From Pseudopedobacter sp038243635 (GTDB lineage: Bacteria > Bacteroidota > Bacteroidia > Sphingobacteriales > Sphingobacteriaceae), in contig JBBSQW010000014.1 in the NCBI GenBank assembly GCA_038243635.1, forward strand, positions 28,497-92,496: a stretch of 64,000 nt of DNA. The letters are read 5' to 3'. Of the stretch, positions 40,297-49,747 are shown piece after piece. The position numbers and the translations under genes are program-made. The notes below the pieces were generated by a model that was given only the letters and a program-made list of their open reading frames with translations, made no database searches and was not told the origin of the DNA. How positions within the stretch are numbered: position 1 is the stretch's first letter; each line of letters opens with the position of its first letter.

Positions 40297-42813
40297 CTAA
40301 TCATTTTCTTTTAAAGCCTCGATATCATTTGTTGTGTTTTCTAAAATGCTCCACTCTAGCGTGTCCGCATCTGGCGTTCTTGCTATACTAATGGTTTGTC
40401 CGTTTTTTAGTTCGCCTGAAATAATATACTTAGAAATTGGCCTGCGCAGTTGATTACGAATAACCGATGACAGTTGCCTTGCTCCGTACTTAGGTGTAAA
40501 CCCGCCTCTAGCTAACATTTCTTTGGCTTCCTCAGTGATTTCAAAAACCACGCCCATTTGCTGCAAAGATGCCACTAAGCTTTTCAGCTGGATATCAAAA
40601 ATCTTAACTACGTTATTTTCGGATATAGGAGCAAACGGTACAATTTCCGAAAGTCTAGCTAAAAATTCGGGTCTAAAACTAGAAGCCATAATCTCCATTA
40701 GCTGGTTAGATGATGGCGTATTGCCTGCGTCCAACTGTTCTGCAATCCACTGACTACCGATGTTTGAAGTAAACAGAATTAAGGCGTTTGAAAAATCTCC
40801 AGCCTTACCCAATCTATCGTGAATTTGGCCCTCATCCATAATTTGCAGAAAGATATCAAAAACAGATGGATGGGCTTTCTCAATCTCATCAAACAGTAAT
40901 ACTGAATACGGGTGCTGTCTTATTTTATTCACTAACAAGCCACCTTCCTCGTACCCTACATAGCCGGGAGGCGCTCCGTACAGCAAAGCGGCAGAATGTT
41001 CTTCTTTGAATTCAGACATGTCAAACCTTATCATCGCTTTTTCATCGTTAAACAAAAATTCTGCAATAGATTTTGCAAGCTCTGTTTTTCCGGTACCAGT
41101 TGGCCCCAGTAAGAAGAATGAACCAATGGGTTGTCCTTTTTTGTTGAGCCCACTTCTAGATTCAAGAATAGCGTCAGAAACTGCCTTAAGTGCATTATCC
41201 TGACCCACCACTCTGCGTTTTAAAAAGTTCTCCATATTTAACAAGCGTTCTTTTTCTTGCGCCTGTATTTTGCCTAAGGGAATACCCGTTTTGAAGGAAA
41301 TTATGGCTGCAATATCTTCCTGAACAACCTCACTGGTTTTGTTTTTTGCAAACTCCAATAACTTAGGAAAATTTAACTCAAAGTATGCTACATAATCTGC
41401 AACATTTTCAAATGCTGTAACTTGTGTCTCATCTTCCAATTTCCCTAAAAGTATTGCACTAATTTTATTCTGCATCAAGCTGTAAAGCCACTTCGCATCT
41501 TTAAGTTGCTCTTCATCGCTACTTTCTGATGCCTTTAATTCTGCAAGTGACTCGTTCAATTGCTCAAGGTTTTCTTCAGAAGTATCGTTCATCAACCTTA
41601 ACGCAGCCATTGTTCGGTCTAAAAGATCGAATGCAGCATCGGGCAGTCTTCTATCTTTTAAGTATCGCTTTGCCAAACGCACACATTCTGGAACAGCTTC
41701 CGCATTAATTTTTAAGCCGTGATGCTCCTCATAGTAAGGAACCAGCTTTTCAAGCATTTTTACTGCTGTCGGAACATCTGGCTCATCAACCTGTAAAACC
41801 TCGAATCTGCGACTGAATGCTTGCTCCGGCTCAATAATTTTTCTGTACTCTTCAATCGTAGTTGCACCGATAACCGTAATTTCACCACGAGCTAATTCAG
41901 GTTTTAAAAGATTGCCAACACCACCACCAATTGGTCCTTTGTTATCTAAAAGCGTATGAATTTCATCAATAAAAAGAATGGCTTTATCGTATTGCTTAAT
42001 TTCTTTCAAAATGTTTTTTAAACGATCTTCAATCTCCCCTTTATAGGATGCTCCGGCTATTAGAGCGCCCAAATCAAGCTCAAAAAGCTCCACATTCAAC
42101 AACGATTGTGGTACATTACCGTTAGCGATATCAATGGCAAAACCATCTACCAAAGCTGTTTTTCCAACACCTGCATCTCCTGTGATAATAACATTTGGCT
42201 TGGTACGTCGGCTCAAAATCTCCATCACCATACGGGTTTCGCGGTCTCTCCCAATAATTGGATCAACCTTTCCTGCTTTTGCTAAATCGGTTCTGTTAAT
42301 GCAATATTTAAAAAGCGCCATTTTTGATTTTGGTGCTTCTTTACCCTCCACATTGTTATTCGAAATTGCGTGATTCACCGTTTCGTTTTCCAAATAAAGG
42401 TTTAACAAATCTTTTTCCTTTACAGGGAATGATTTAAGCTGATTAACCTCAAACCCAATATTGGGTTTTATCAGTGCAATAAATATGGCTAAAGGAGTAA
42501 TTAAATCATGCCCCAACTTTATCCTTACATCATCTGCCTCGTTAAAAACATTCTTAATATCACCGTTGCCTATAATTTCATCTGGTACAGTTAGGGCTGG
42601 TTTAAAATCTTCTATCCTAACCTCGGCCCAATCGCTAATATAGTTTACATCCGCATTAATACCCTTTAGCAAGTTTCTTAAACCTACGTCTTTGTGCATT
42701 AGGGCTTTCAACAAATGCGGACTGCCAAACTCTTGATGGTGGTATTCTTTGGCCAGTGATTGCGCAATCTGAATAGCAGTTTTGGATCCGTCGCTTAAAT
42801 TTAAAATATCCAT
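40297..42813 (-). CDS. tssH: T6SS AAA+ sheath-recycling ATPase ClpV (TssH)
   Basis: 838 residues, ClpB-like with two AAA+ modules. N-domain (1-145), first Walker A GDAGVGKT (212-219) and Walker B FIDE (281-284), a shortened middle domain with coiled-coil character (about 400-470), second Walker A GPTGTGKT near 570 and Walker B LLFDEIEKAHP, and a C-terminal small domain (GFTPKYGARQLSSVIRNQLRRP). It disassembles contracted TssBC sheaths. It lies 7 bp after tssR and is followed directly by tssB, so it is the T6SS version and not the general chaperone ClpB. Confidence 0.95.
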   Translation of the reverse strand: MDILNLSDGSKTAIQIAQSLAKEYHHQEFGSPHLLKALMHKDVGLRNLLKGINADVNYISDWAEVRIEDFKPALTVPDEIIGNGDIKNVFNEADDVRIKLGHDLITPLAIFIALIKPNIGFEVNQLKSFPVKEKDLLNLYLENETVNHAISNNNVEGKEAPKSKMALFKYCINRTDLAKAGKVDPIIGRDRETRMVMEILSRRTKPNVIITGDAGVGKTALVDGFAIDIANGNVPQSLLNVELFELDLGALIAGASYKGEIEDRLKNILKEIKQYDKAILFIDEIHTLLDNKGPIGGGVGNLLKPELARGEITVIGATTIEEYRKIIEPEQAFSRRFEVLQVDEPDVPTAVKMLEKLVPYYEEHHGLKINAEAVPECVRLAKRYLKDRRLPDAAFDLLDRTMAALRLMNDTSEENLEQLNESLAELKASESSDEEQLKDAKWLYSLMQNKISAILLGKLEDETQVTAFENVADYVAYFELNFPKLLEFAKNKTSEVVQEDIAAIISFKTGIPLGKIQAQEKERLLNMENFLKRRVVGQDNALKAVSDAILESRSGLNKKGQPIGSFFLLGPTGTGKTELAKSIAEFLFNDEKAMIRFDMSEFKEEHSAALLYGAPPGYVGYEEGGLLVNKIRQHPYSVLLFDEIEKAHPSVFDIFLQIMDEGQIHDRLGKAGDFSNALILFTSNIGSQWIAEQLDAGNTPSSNQLMEIMASSFRPEFLARLSEIVPFAPISENNVVKIFDIQLKSLVASLQQMGVVFEITEEAKEMLARGGFTPKYGARQLSSVIRNQLRRPISKYIISGELKNGQTISIARTPDADTLEWSILENTTNDIEALKEND

Positions 42814-42820
42814 CGTTTTT

Positions 42821-45214
42821 TTATTTTTTGGCGGTTGTCCAGTTGCTTTGATTAATGAAATAGTATCTTTTTCCGTTAGAGATAAAGTTTTGGTTCACTA
42901 GAACCTCCTGCTTAATATCATTTATTGCCTTATCCATGTATCCCAAATAAGCTTCAAAGTTTTTCTGGTCCATTTTGCCTTTATGCTTAAGATCAGCAAC
43001 TTTAAATTTATTTAAAAATCCATCATCAAAAATTGGCAAACCAGTTACCGTTTGGATATACTGATTCAATGTCATCATTTTAATTCGATGATTTGGAATA
43101 TCTAAATTCAACCGCTTGTTAGCGATTGACATGTAATTTTTGAATAGCTTACCTCTAAAACCCGATCCATCAATCTGCAAATTCTCCCCAGTCATCAAAG
43201 AAAGAACGTCTGACAGTCTTTTGTATTCTTCTTCACTTAAAATGATGCGGTACTGCAACTTATCAGCATTGTCTTCTATCACTTTCGCCGGGATTGTTGC
43301 ACTCAAATAGTATTTAAATGCGTTGTGCGGCATGCTGCTGCCGATAGAATCTGTAAGTGGCGGCACCAAATTGGATAATACCGCTGGAAAAACGTATCTG
43401 TGCTCACGGCCTGTAAGTCTAAATGCACTATCCAAGGCAAGCGTCTGTGTTTTTATATCACGTTGCGTATCGTTTATTAACCTAATCAACGACAATTCCA
43501 TTGCTCGGTTAGTTTTAACCACTCCTTTTGGAGGAAAAATTACCGCACCCTGGATCAAGCTGTTTTTAGGAAAATCCAAATAGAAAGATACCGAATCTGA
43601 TACGGCTGTATTAAATTGTTGGGAGACTGAAAGTCCCTCGCCACTTACCATATGGTGTTTCTTACTTTCGGATAAAAGAACAGCAGATTGGGACACTAAT
43701 TTTCTAGACTGAATAACAAAATCGTTGAAAGTTGCATTATAATCACTATAAACCTGAATGGATAGCAAACGAGCATTAACAGCTGAAATCTGACGTGAAA
43801 CTTCTGCAAGCGAGCCTTCCGAATTGTCTGCATTACCAGTACTTCCTATTAAGACAATAAGATTTGTTTCATCTGGGTGAGATTCGAACATTTTTAACGC
43901 CCTTTGCAAACCCCAAAACACAGGTTGCGTATTTATTGCAGATTTACAGTTACCTGTCAATGCTGATTGCTGTTCTAAAAATTTAGTAAGGTTACGATAG
44001 TCTTTTGTAAAGGGCGTACTTTCTATGCCACCAGCATTACAATTGGTTGCGCTTCTGTAAACTACACCGGCAAATTTCATGCTTTTTTTAGCGCCCGCAT
44101 TATCAAAAATGCGTTCGAAAGACTGAATTGTACTTGTTAAACCAGCGAAATAATTACGCATCGAACTTCCACCGTCCACTACATAAATTAAATTGATTTT
44201 TTTAGAACTTCGTCTTATTTTTATATAATCCTTATAAGATAAGTAACCACCTTTTATGTTAAGTACACGGTTATTTGTTTTATCGTAAACATCGTTTGCT
44301 ATTCCTACTTCTAGCGTTCCTTTTTTAAACTCTTTTGTATTGTCTCGCATAACCGGCAAACTTCTAAGTAGCGGTTCTTCAGCATCTATTAGCGGATCAA
44401 AATTAAACTTGTAGTTAGCCGTTTGGCCACCACTTGTTAATTTTAGCGAATTATTAAGTACAACCGCTGCGGAATCCGCTGTGTCTTCATCTTTGTCTAC
44501 TGCACCAATATATAAGCGGTCTCCAAAATTATGAACAGCATCTGAAGGCACCCATCCTAAAACACCTTGTTTTGCACTATCCGCTAATAATTGACCCCTG
44601 TTGCCTACTAAGAACTTTTTTCCGTCTTCCGACTTTTTGTAGATATAAACAATTTGATGGAGTGCAATTTTTGCAAATTTTTGTTCTAACTGCGGCGATC
44701 CGTAAGTATAAAGAGAATCTGTTCTATCATAGTAAACCCCAGGTATTGTTAAAGCTCCCTTGCCAGAAATTACCGAAATTGCTTTTTCAGGATTTCCGGT
44801 TTGAGGATTTACAAATGCAGACTGCCACTGTAATACTTTGTCTCTACTAATCCATCCAAAACTTTCAGACGATTTTTTACTTTTTAGACTACGCTTTGAT
44901 AGCATTCCCGGCTTGTATTTAATCAATTTTAAGAAGCCGTTTTTTTCACTGCTTACATAAAACGCATCCATAAAGCTAATTTTCTTCATCACCAAACTAC
45001 CTCCAGGTGCAGTATAGGTATAATTATCTGCCCTATCTGAAAATACAATCCATGGCAACCATCCTTTACCCGCGTTGTTGTATGGATCCGTCTTTTCTGT
45101 AGGTTGATTATAAGTTAAAGGCATCATCATCACGTTTTTGCGGAGTGTTGCAGGCGATTGTGCGATAACTAAAATCGGTAAAAATAAAATAATAGAAGTA
45201 ATAATTTTTTTCAT
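42821..45214 (-). CDS. tssR: T6SSiii envelope protein TssR with VWA-like domain
   Basis: 797 residues with a signal peptide (1-18). Two SH3-like stretches precede a von Willebrand A-like domain beginning NLIYVVDGGSSMRNYFAG (about 345) and continuing NLIVLIGSTGNADNSEGS. The metal-site motif D-x-S-x-S reads DGGSS and the later T-D-G reads GSTGN, so the MIDAS site looks altered. The C-terminal domain follows TssR of T6SSiii, a periplasmic part of the TssNQOPR trans-envelope complex. Between tssP and clpV in the operon. Confidence 0.9.
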   Translation of the reverse strand: MKKIITSIILFLPILVIAQSPATLRKNVMMMPLTYNQPTEKTDPYNNAGKGWLPWIVFSDRADNYTYTAPGGSLVMKKISFMDAFYVSSEKNGFLKLIKYKPGMLSKRSLKSKKSSESFGWISRDKVLQWQSAFVNPQTGNPEKAISVISGKGALTIPGVYYDRTDSLYTYGSPQLEQKFAKIALHQIVYIYKKSEDGKKFLVGNRGQLLADSAKQGVLGWVPSDAVHNFGDRLYIGAVDKDEDTADSAAVVLNNSLKLTSGGQTANYKFNFDPLIDAEEPLLRSLPVMRDNTKEFKKGTLEVGIANDVYDKTNNRVLNIKGGYLSYKDYIKIRRSSKKINLIYVVDGGSSMRNYFAGLTSTIQSFERIFDNAGAKKSMKFAGVVYRSATNCNAGGIESTPFTKDYRNLTKFLEQQSALTGNCKSAINTQPVFWGLQRALKMFESHPDETNLIVLIGSTGNADNSEGSLAEVSRQISAVNARLLSIQVYSDYNATFNDFVIQSRKLVSQSAVLLSESKKHHMVSGEGLSVSQQFNTAVSDSVSFYLDFPKNSLIQGAVIFPPKGVVKTNRAMELSLIRLINDTQRDIKTQTLALDSAFRLTGREHRYVFPAVLSNLVPPLTDSIGSSMPHNAFKYYLSATIPAKVIEDNADKLQYRIILSEEEYKRLSDVLSLMTGENLQIDGSGFRGKLFKNYMSIANKRLNLDIPNHRIKMMTLNQYIQTVTGLPIFDDGFLNKFKVADLKHKGKMDQKNFEAYLGYMDKAINDIKQEVLVNQNFISNGKRYYFINQSNWTTAKK

Positions 45215-45242
45215 GTGTGGTGTTATTTTTAAAAGCTATTGA

Positions 45243-46199
45243 TTACTTTTTCATCGTGGATGAACTAGTAGTGTGTTGTTTAACGGTAAGCATGCCAGAA
45301 CATTTTGATTTTGGTTTAAGCGTAATTCCTGCCTCGTCAATAACGATGCCGCCACCAAAAGTTAAACTCATACAATAAGAATAAAAGTCGGTTTGCTTAC
45401 TACTTCCGTCTGATGTTAGGCTAACGCTCACCTTTTCATCGCCACAAAAATATTTTCTAACTAAGTAATAGTAATGATGATTAAAATCTGCTCCTTTTGC
45501 TATGGATTGTAAGTGCGCCCGTATGTCGTCAATCACTTTTCGCTCACCCTCTCCCGGCGCAATGATCGCATCGTAAGTTTCTGTAGCACTAATTACAATT
45601 TTATGAAAAACCGCTACATTGCTATTATCTGCCTGTAGTTTCACAAAGTATGTCCCAGGGTTTCTGTAGGTATAAAAAGCCGTAGCGCCTTTGCTATCTA
45701 CTCGTCCGGTTTCTCCAAAAGACCATTCAAAAATTCGAGCATTACCTTGAGCACCAAGCCTCACTTCTTCATTCACCATGCCTTGAGTTGGGCCATTTAT
45801 GGCAAGACTAGTGTCTCTAGCAGTTTGTACAATGCTTTCCTTTACCGTTAATGGAAATTGTTCTTTTAATTCCCCGTCAACGGTTAATCTTATAATGTAA
45901 GCACCGGCTTTTGGATAGGTATAATTGCCAGTCTGTTGGTTAGATTGCTCTCCATTTCCAAACTCCCAAACCCAAGCTTTTGCATCTCTGGTATTGTCAG
46001 AAAAAGACAAAGGTTCGTCCACGTAAATATCATTTTTTAATATTTTTGCGTTTATCTCTCGACTATCGAAAATCGAGCTTTTAATTAAAAAAATTAAACC
46101 CGCCAATACTACAATACCGCCTACAACATATATCAACATGTTATTTCTAGTACTTACACTAGTTAGTTTAGCGCTCTCTTGAGCGTTATTTTTATCCAT
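45243..46199 (-). CDS. tssP: T6SSiii membrane-complex protein TssP (PKD domains)
   Basis: 318 residues. One transmembrane helix (about 22-43), then two PKD-type beta-sandwiches with the typical WVWEFGNGEQS...YTYPKAGAYIIRLTV and FEWSFGETGRVDS...YTYRNPGTYFVKLQA, and a C-terminal domain with several Cys. This layout, cytoplasmic tail plus periplasmic PKD pair, is that of TssP. It is part of the inner-membrane side of the T6SSiii envelope complex that replaces TssJLM. Confidence 0.9.
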   Translation of the reverse strand: MDKNNAQESAKLTSVSTRNNMLIYVVGGIVVLAGLIFLIKSSIFDSREINAKILKNDIYVDEPLSFSDNTRDAKAWVWEFGNGEQSNQQTGNYTYPKAGAYIIRLTVDGELKEQFPLTVKESIVQTARDTSLAINGPTQGMVNEEVRLGAQGNARIFEWSFGETGRVDSKGATAFYTYRNPGTYFVKLQADNSNVAVFHKIVISATETYDAIIAPGEGERKVIDDIRAHLQSIAKGADFNHHYYYLVRKYFCGDEKVSVSLTSDGSSKQTDFYSYCMSLTFGGGIVIDEAGITLKPKSKCSGMLTVKQHTTSSSTMKK

Positions 46200-46220
46200 T
46201 TTTTACTAAAAATTTATTGA

Positions 46221-46709
46221 TTATCTCATTGAACCAATACTTTGCTGCAACTGCCTAGTCGACAACTTACAGTCGTTTAGCAATTGTTCCAATCTACCCA
46301 CATCGTTAGAATTGCCGCGTAGCTCTTTTTTGTCGTAAAACAAATTTTTATATAGCGTTGAAGCGTTAATAAAACATTTATAGCGTTGGTCAAAAGATTT
46401 TACATTGTAATATGATTTTATCGCACTAATTGAGTTTGTGATGTCATTTTCCAAAAATATAGCTTGCACATTTGGGTTAAAATTTACAATACGTTTATAA
46501 GCGCTGTCAACATTTGGCCTTGCTTCTTCCACCGTTTTTTCGAACATCTGTTCCTCTTGCAAACTTTTTGCAAACTCCTCTTTAGAAACACGCGAAGCGG
46601 TATCGTAATTGTAAAAAATAGCAACACACAAAAATACGCTAGCTAGTAAGAATATTCCTGTAAAAAACAGAAATTTCTCTCTTTTCTCCTTAACACTAAA
46701 TTTTATCAT
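46221..46709 (-). CDS. TssO-like single-span T6SSiii membrane protein
   Basis: 162 residues. Basic start, one helix (about 12-32, FLFFTGIFLLASVFLCVAIFY), then a periplasmic helical/coiled-coil domain with two Cys (KCFINAS and NDCKLST). Its layout is the same as the next upstream gene, with little sequence identity. In T6SSiii operons two such proteins next to tssP are usual. It could be a second TssO-family member. TssQ is less likely because no lipobox is seen. Part of the tssO-tssC operon. Confidence 0.7.
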   Translation of the reverse strand: MIKFSVKEKREKFLFFTGIFLLASVFLCVAIFYNYDTASRVSKEEFAKSLQEEQMFEKTVEEARPNVDSAYKRIVNFNPNVQAIFLENDITNSISAIKSYYNVKSFDQRYKCFINASTLYKNLFYDKKELRGNSNDVGRLEQLLNDCKLSTRQLQQSIGSMR

Positions 46710-46737
46710 TTTAATATTGGTAAATGATTGTAATTCT

Positions 46738-47250
46738 TTAAAAACCGCCTCTTAAGCGGTTGGCTGCCGATCTATTTGTTTTATTGCAAGAGTTTAGTTG
46801 AGAGCGTAAACTTTCGATTTGAAACCGGCTGGTAAATAAAGAATCTTTGATGGATGCAGCAACCGCAATGTCGTCGCTCATTTTCTGATACAAATCAAAA
46901 CTTGCGAGCTTATTCTTATTCTGCATTATTCTTCCTCTAATCTTTTGATTGGCTTTCTGAATATCATCCAACAACAAAGATTGGTTGTTGAGTTCATTAG
47001 CGTTCATTTTTGTATAATCTGTTAACTGCTGCATGCGCAACATAATCAAATCAAAGTCAGCGTTAATATCGCTGCGTATAGACATTAAACGTTCTGACTC
47101 TTTAACTTTTATATCCAACGCGATGATTTCTTTTTTTGAAGTTATGTAAAAAAAATAAACACACAAAACACTAAACGCTACAAGTAGAGAGAAAAAAAGA
47201 AAAAACCTTTGATAGGACACTCTTAGGTCTTGAGAATTTACAGGCTTCAT
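46738..47250 (-). CDS. tssO: T6SSiii transmembrane protein TssO
   Basis: 170 residues: MKPVNSQDLRVSYQRFFLF, a helix (about 15-34), and a long periplasmic coiled coil ending IESLRSQLNSCNKTNRSAANR. The start and single-span layout match TssO proteins of Flavobacterium/Pedobacter systems. It is the first gene of the structural operon, opposite tssE across a 208-bp divergent region. Confidence 0.8.
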   Translation of the reverse strand: MKPVNSQDLRVSYQRFFLFFSLLVAFSVLCVYFFYITSKKEIIALDIKVKESERLMSIRSDINADFDLIMLRMQQLTDYTKMNANELNNQSLLLDDIQKANQKIRGRIMQNKNKLASFDLYQKMSDDIAVAASIKDSLFTSRFQIESLRSQLNSCNKTNRSAANRLRGGF

Positions 47251-47458
47251 GGTGTATAAAATGGTATCAAATTTTGCAGTTGGTTAACAGGCCGTTAAAA
47301 AATATAAATTTAACGGTTAATTTTTCGAAGTTACAAATACTAGTCCAATAATATACTGATTGAATATTAAATGAAACTTTAATTATCAAACCACATACTT
47401 GGCTTAATTTTAATGGAATATTGATATTTTATCGATATTTTGACGTTATTTACCACCT
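47251..47458. promoter_or_regulatory. divergent tssO/tssE control region with inverted repeat
   Basis: This gap must hold promoters for both T6SS operons. CCGTTAAA (47292-47299) and TTTAACGG (47309-47316) form an exact inverted repeat around a 9-bp AT spacer, on the tssO side. No exact TAnnTTTG box is seen for either operon. A near match (TATTTTG) lies about 20 bp before tssE. The lack of consensus boxes could mean an alternative sigma factor or activator. Confidence 0.45.
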
Positions 47459-47893
47459 ATGTCTGCTCCGCTGTATAAAAAACCTTTTAGTTTTAACCGT
47501 TTTCTAAAAAATCAAGATTTTGAACAGCAAGATTTAGGTATATCGATTTCTCAAAATATTGAACTTATTATTTTTACACGCTATGGCGAACATCGCTATG
47601 ACCCAGAGTTTGGCTGTGAAATTTGGGATTTGGATTTTGAGCTAATTGTAAGTGAAAGTTCGTGGGAAGAAAAACTACGACAGTCTATGATAAAATCGAT
47701 CAAAAAATACGAACAGCGAATTTATAACGTAGAAATAGAAATTAAAATTAAAGAAGTAAGTAAGTTCTATCCTATAAGAAACGTAACAGAAATAAAGAAG
47801 CAAGTAGAAATTGTGATCAAAGGTTTGGTGATGCAAACTGGCGAAACCTATTTTTTTTCCACGCTTTTATTCTTAAGCCCATTATCTGCCTAA
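47459..47893 (+). CDS. tssE: T6SS baseplate protein TssE (gp25-like)
   Basis: 144 residues with the gp25 lysozyme-like core: ISISQNIELIIFTRYGEHRYDPEFGCEIWDLDF (the conserved R-x-P-E-F-G region reads RYDPEFG), then WEEKLRQSMIKSIKKYEQRI. TssE initiates sheath assembly on the baseplate. tssF begins 4 bp after its stop. Confidence 0.93.
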   Translation: MSAPLYKKPFSFNRFLKNQDFEQQDLGISISQNIELIIFTRYGEHRYDPEFGCEIWDLDFELIVSESSWEEKLRQSMIKSIKKYEQRIYNVEIEIKIKEVSKFYPIRNVTEIKKQVEIVIKGLVMQTGETYFFSTLLFLSPLSA

Positions 47894-47897
47894 ATAC

Positions 47898-49739
47898 ATG
47901 AATACTATTTTTTTCAACTCTAAAGAAGAGATTGCTAACCGGATGTTGCGAAACGCCCAAGATTTTTGGGGAGTTTCTAACAAAAATGATATTGATCCAT
48001 TTGTAAAAATAATAATTGAAGCACTTAGTAACGAGCTTTTCAACGTCTCAAACGATGTTAAAAACATGGAAACTCGTGTACTTAACAAAATCTCACGAAT
48101 TTTAGCGTCTGATTATTTAGTCAGCGCCTTACCTTCCCACGCAATTTTAACTGCTCGCTCCATAGAAAATGAGGAGCAGTTAACTGTCAATAACCATTTC
48201 TTTTATAAAAAAAACGTCGTTTCCTCATCAGGGAAAGCAAATAAAGATTCCACGGATATTTTTTTTACACCATTGGGAGAAACTAAAGTCTTTAATGCCG
48301 ACATCAAATATCTTGCAAATGGTAATTATGTTTGTGATTATGAAAGCCCTTCTCACAAAACTAACTTAATCAGCAGCAAAGCAGGACACGCTATTCCACA
48401 AAACACTTTGTGGATTGGGATTGATTGTGCAATAGGCGTAAATAGCTTAAAAGACATGGGTTTGTTTTTTGAGTGGCCTAGTTATTCTGCAAACAAAGAC
48501 TTTTATAAATTATTAGAAGTAGTAAAGTGTTACCTTGAAGAGGATGAGATAAGTACTGTACATGGTTTAAACTATAAAGCCGATGGGAATAAGCAGTCAA
48601 TATTTTATGAACAAAACATAGTCAATCAAATTACGGGAGATATAAAAGCTTATTACGACAATAGGTTTATATCTATTACGGACGATCGCTTAGCTAATCT
48701 AGAGCATTTGCAAAATGCTGCATTCCCGCAGCAGCTGAACAATTATTTTGAAGCGAGAGATTTACAACGACTTAAACCTTGCGTATGGCTAAAGCTTACC
48801 TTCCCGGCAGCTATAAACGCACAAATGATTGATGAGTTGCAGGTAGCCATCAATTGCTTTCCGGTGATGAACCGTAAGCGCTACGAAAAAAAATACAGGT
48901 TAAAAGACTACAACAATATTTTACCGATGAATCCTGCTGACCAAGAGCATTTTTTAGCCGTAAAAGACTTACGCGACGATCGTAATGTGATTTACAACGA
49001 AACACCCTTTAGCAATGCCAGCCATGATTACCAAGGAAGTTATAGCATTAGAAACGGTGGTGCAGAAAGGTTTGATAATAGAGACGCCCAACAACTTATT
49101 AAGTATTTGTTTGAACTGATGAGGGATGAAAAGGCAGCGTTTTCTGTTTATGGAAACGATTTTATCAATGGGATTTTAAAAACGATGGAACAAAATCTAT
49201 CACTTATTGAAACCAAAACCAATTCTATTGAGAACGAGCGAATAAACTATTTAGTTTTAAAACCAAATGAAAAGACGGAAATGGTTTACTTACAATATTG
49301 GACCACTTTGGCAGAGCAAGCTAACCATGTTAGAAACGGATCTAGATTGCAACAGTTTGAGAGTATAAAGTTTAAACAAGAAACCGTTAGGATGATGACT
49401 ACTAGCCTGGGCGGGAGAAACAGTTTGGGTTCTTTTGAGCGCATACAAGCTTATAAATATGGGTTAACTACCAAAGACAGAATTGTAACCGAGGCAGATT
49501 TAAAGGCATTTTGCTTTTACGAATTAGGCAAGCAGATTGAAAACGTAACCATTGCTAAAGGCATTGCGATTTCTGAAAACCCAAATGAAGGGCTCAAAAA
49601 AACTACTGATGTTTACTTAACTCCCACTAAAGATGTACAACTATCAAAAGAAGAATGGGATATATTAACATCATTACTGCTCTCAAAATTGGTTAAAAGA
49701 AGTACTATAAATATGAGTCTTAGGATTTTTGTACAGTAA
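47898..49739 (+). CDS. tssF: T6SS baseplate subunit TssF
   Basis: 613 residues. The N-terminal KEEIANRMLRNAQDFWGV followed by DPFVKIIIEALSNELFNVSNDV and RVLNKISRILA is characteristic of T6SSiii TssF. The late segment GGRNSLGSFERIQAYKYGLTTKDRIVTEADLK also fits a gp6-like baseplate wedge protein. It forms the wedge with TssG and TssK. Coupled to tssE. Converges with tssG with 8 bp between stops. Confidence 0.9.
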   Translation: MNTIFFNSKEEIANRMLRNAQDFWGVSNKNDIDPFVKIIIEALSNELFNVSNDVKNMETRVLNKISRILASDYLVSALPSHAILTARSIENEEQLTVNNHFFYKKNVVSSSGKANKDSTDIFFTPLGETKVFNADIKYLANGNYVCDYESPSHKTNLISSKAGHAIPQNTLWIGIDCAIGVNSLKDMGLFFEWPSYSANKDFYKLLEVVKCYLEEDEISTVHGLNYKADGNKQSIFYEQNIVNQITGDIKAYYDNRFISITDDRLANLEHLQNAAFPQQLNNYFEARDLQRLKPCVWLKLTFPAAINAQMIDELQVAINCFPVMNRKRYEKKYRLKDYNNILPMNPADQEHFLAVKDLRDDRNVIYNETPFSNASHDYQGSYSIRNGGAERFDNRDAQQLIKYLFELMRDEKAAFSVYGNDFINGILKTMEQNLSLIETKTNSIENERINYLVLKPNEKTEMVYLQYWTTLAEQANHVRNGSRLQQFESIKFKQETVRMMTTSLGGRNSLGSFERIQAYKYGLTTKDRIVTEADLKAFCFYELGKQIENVTIAKGIAISENPNEGLKKTTDVYLTPTKDVQLSKEEWDILTSLLLSKLVKRSTINMSLRIFVQ

Positions 49740-49747
49740 AAATTTGA

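Noticed and set aside
40297..42813. Calling the AAA+ protein general ClpB
   Set aside because: It sits between tssR and tssB, has a shortened middle domain, and is one gene of the T6SS operon, so ClpV/TssH is the better call.
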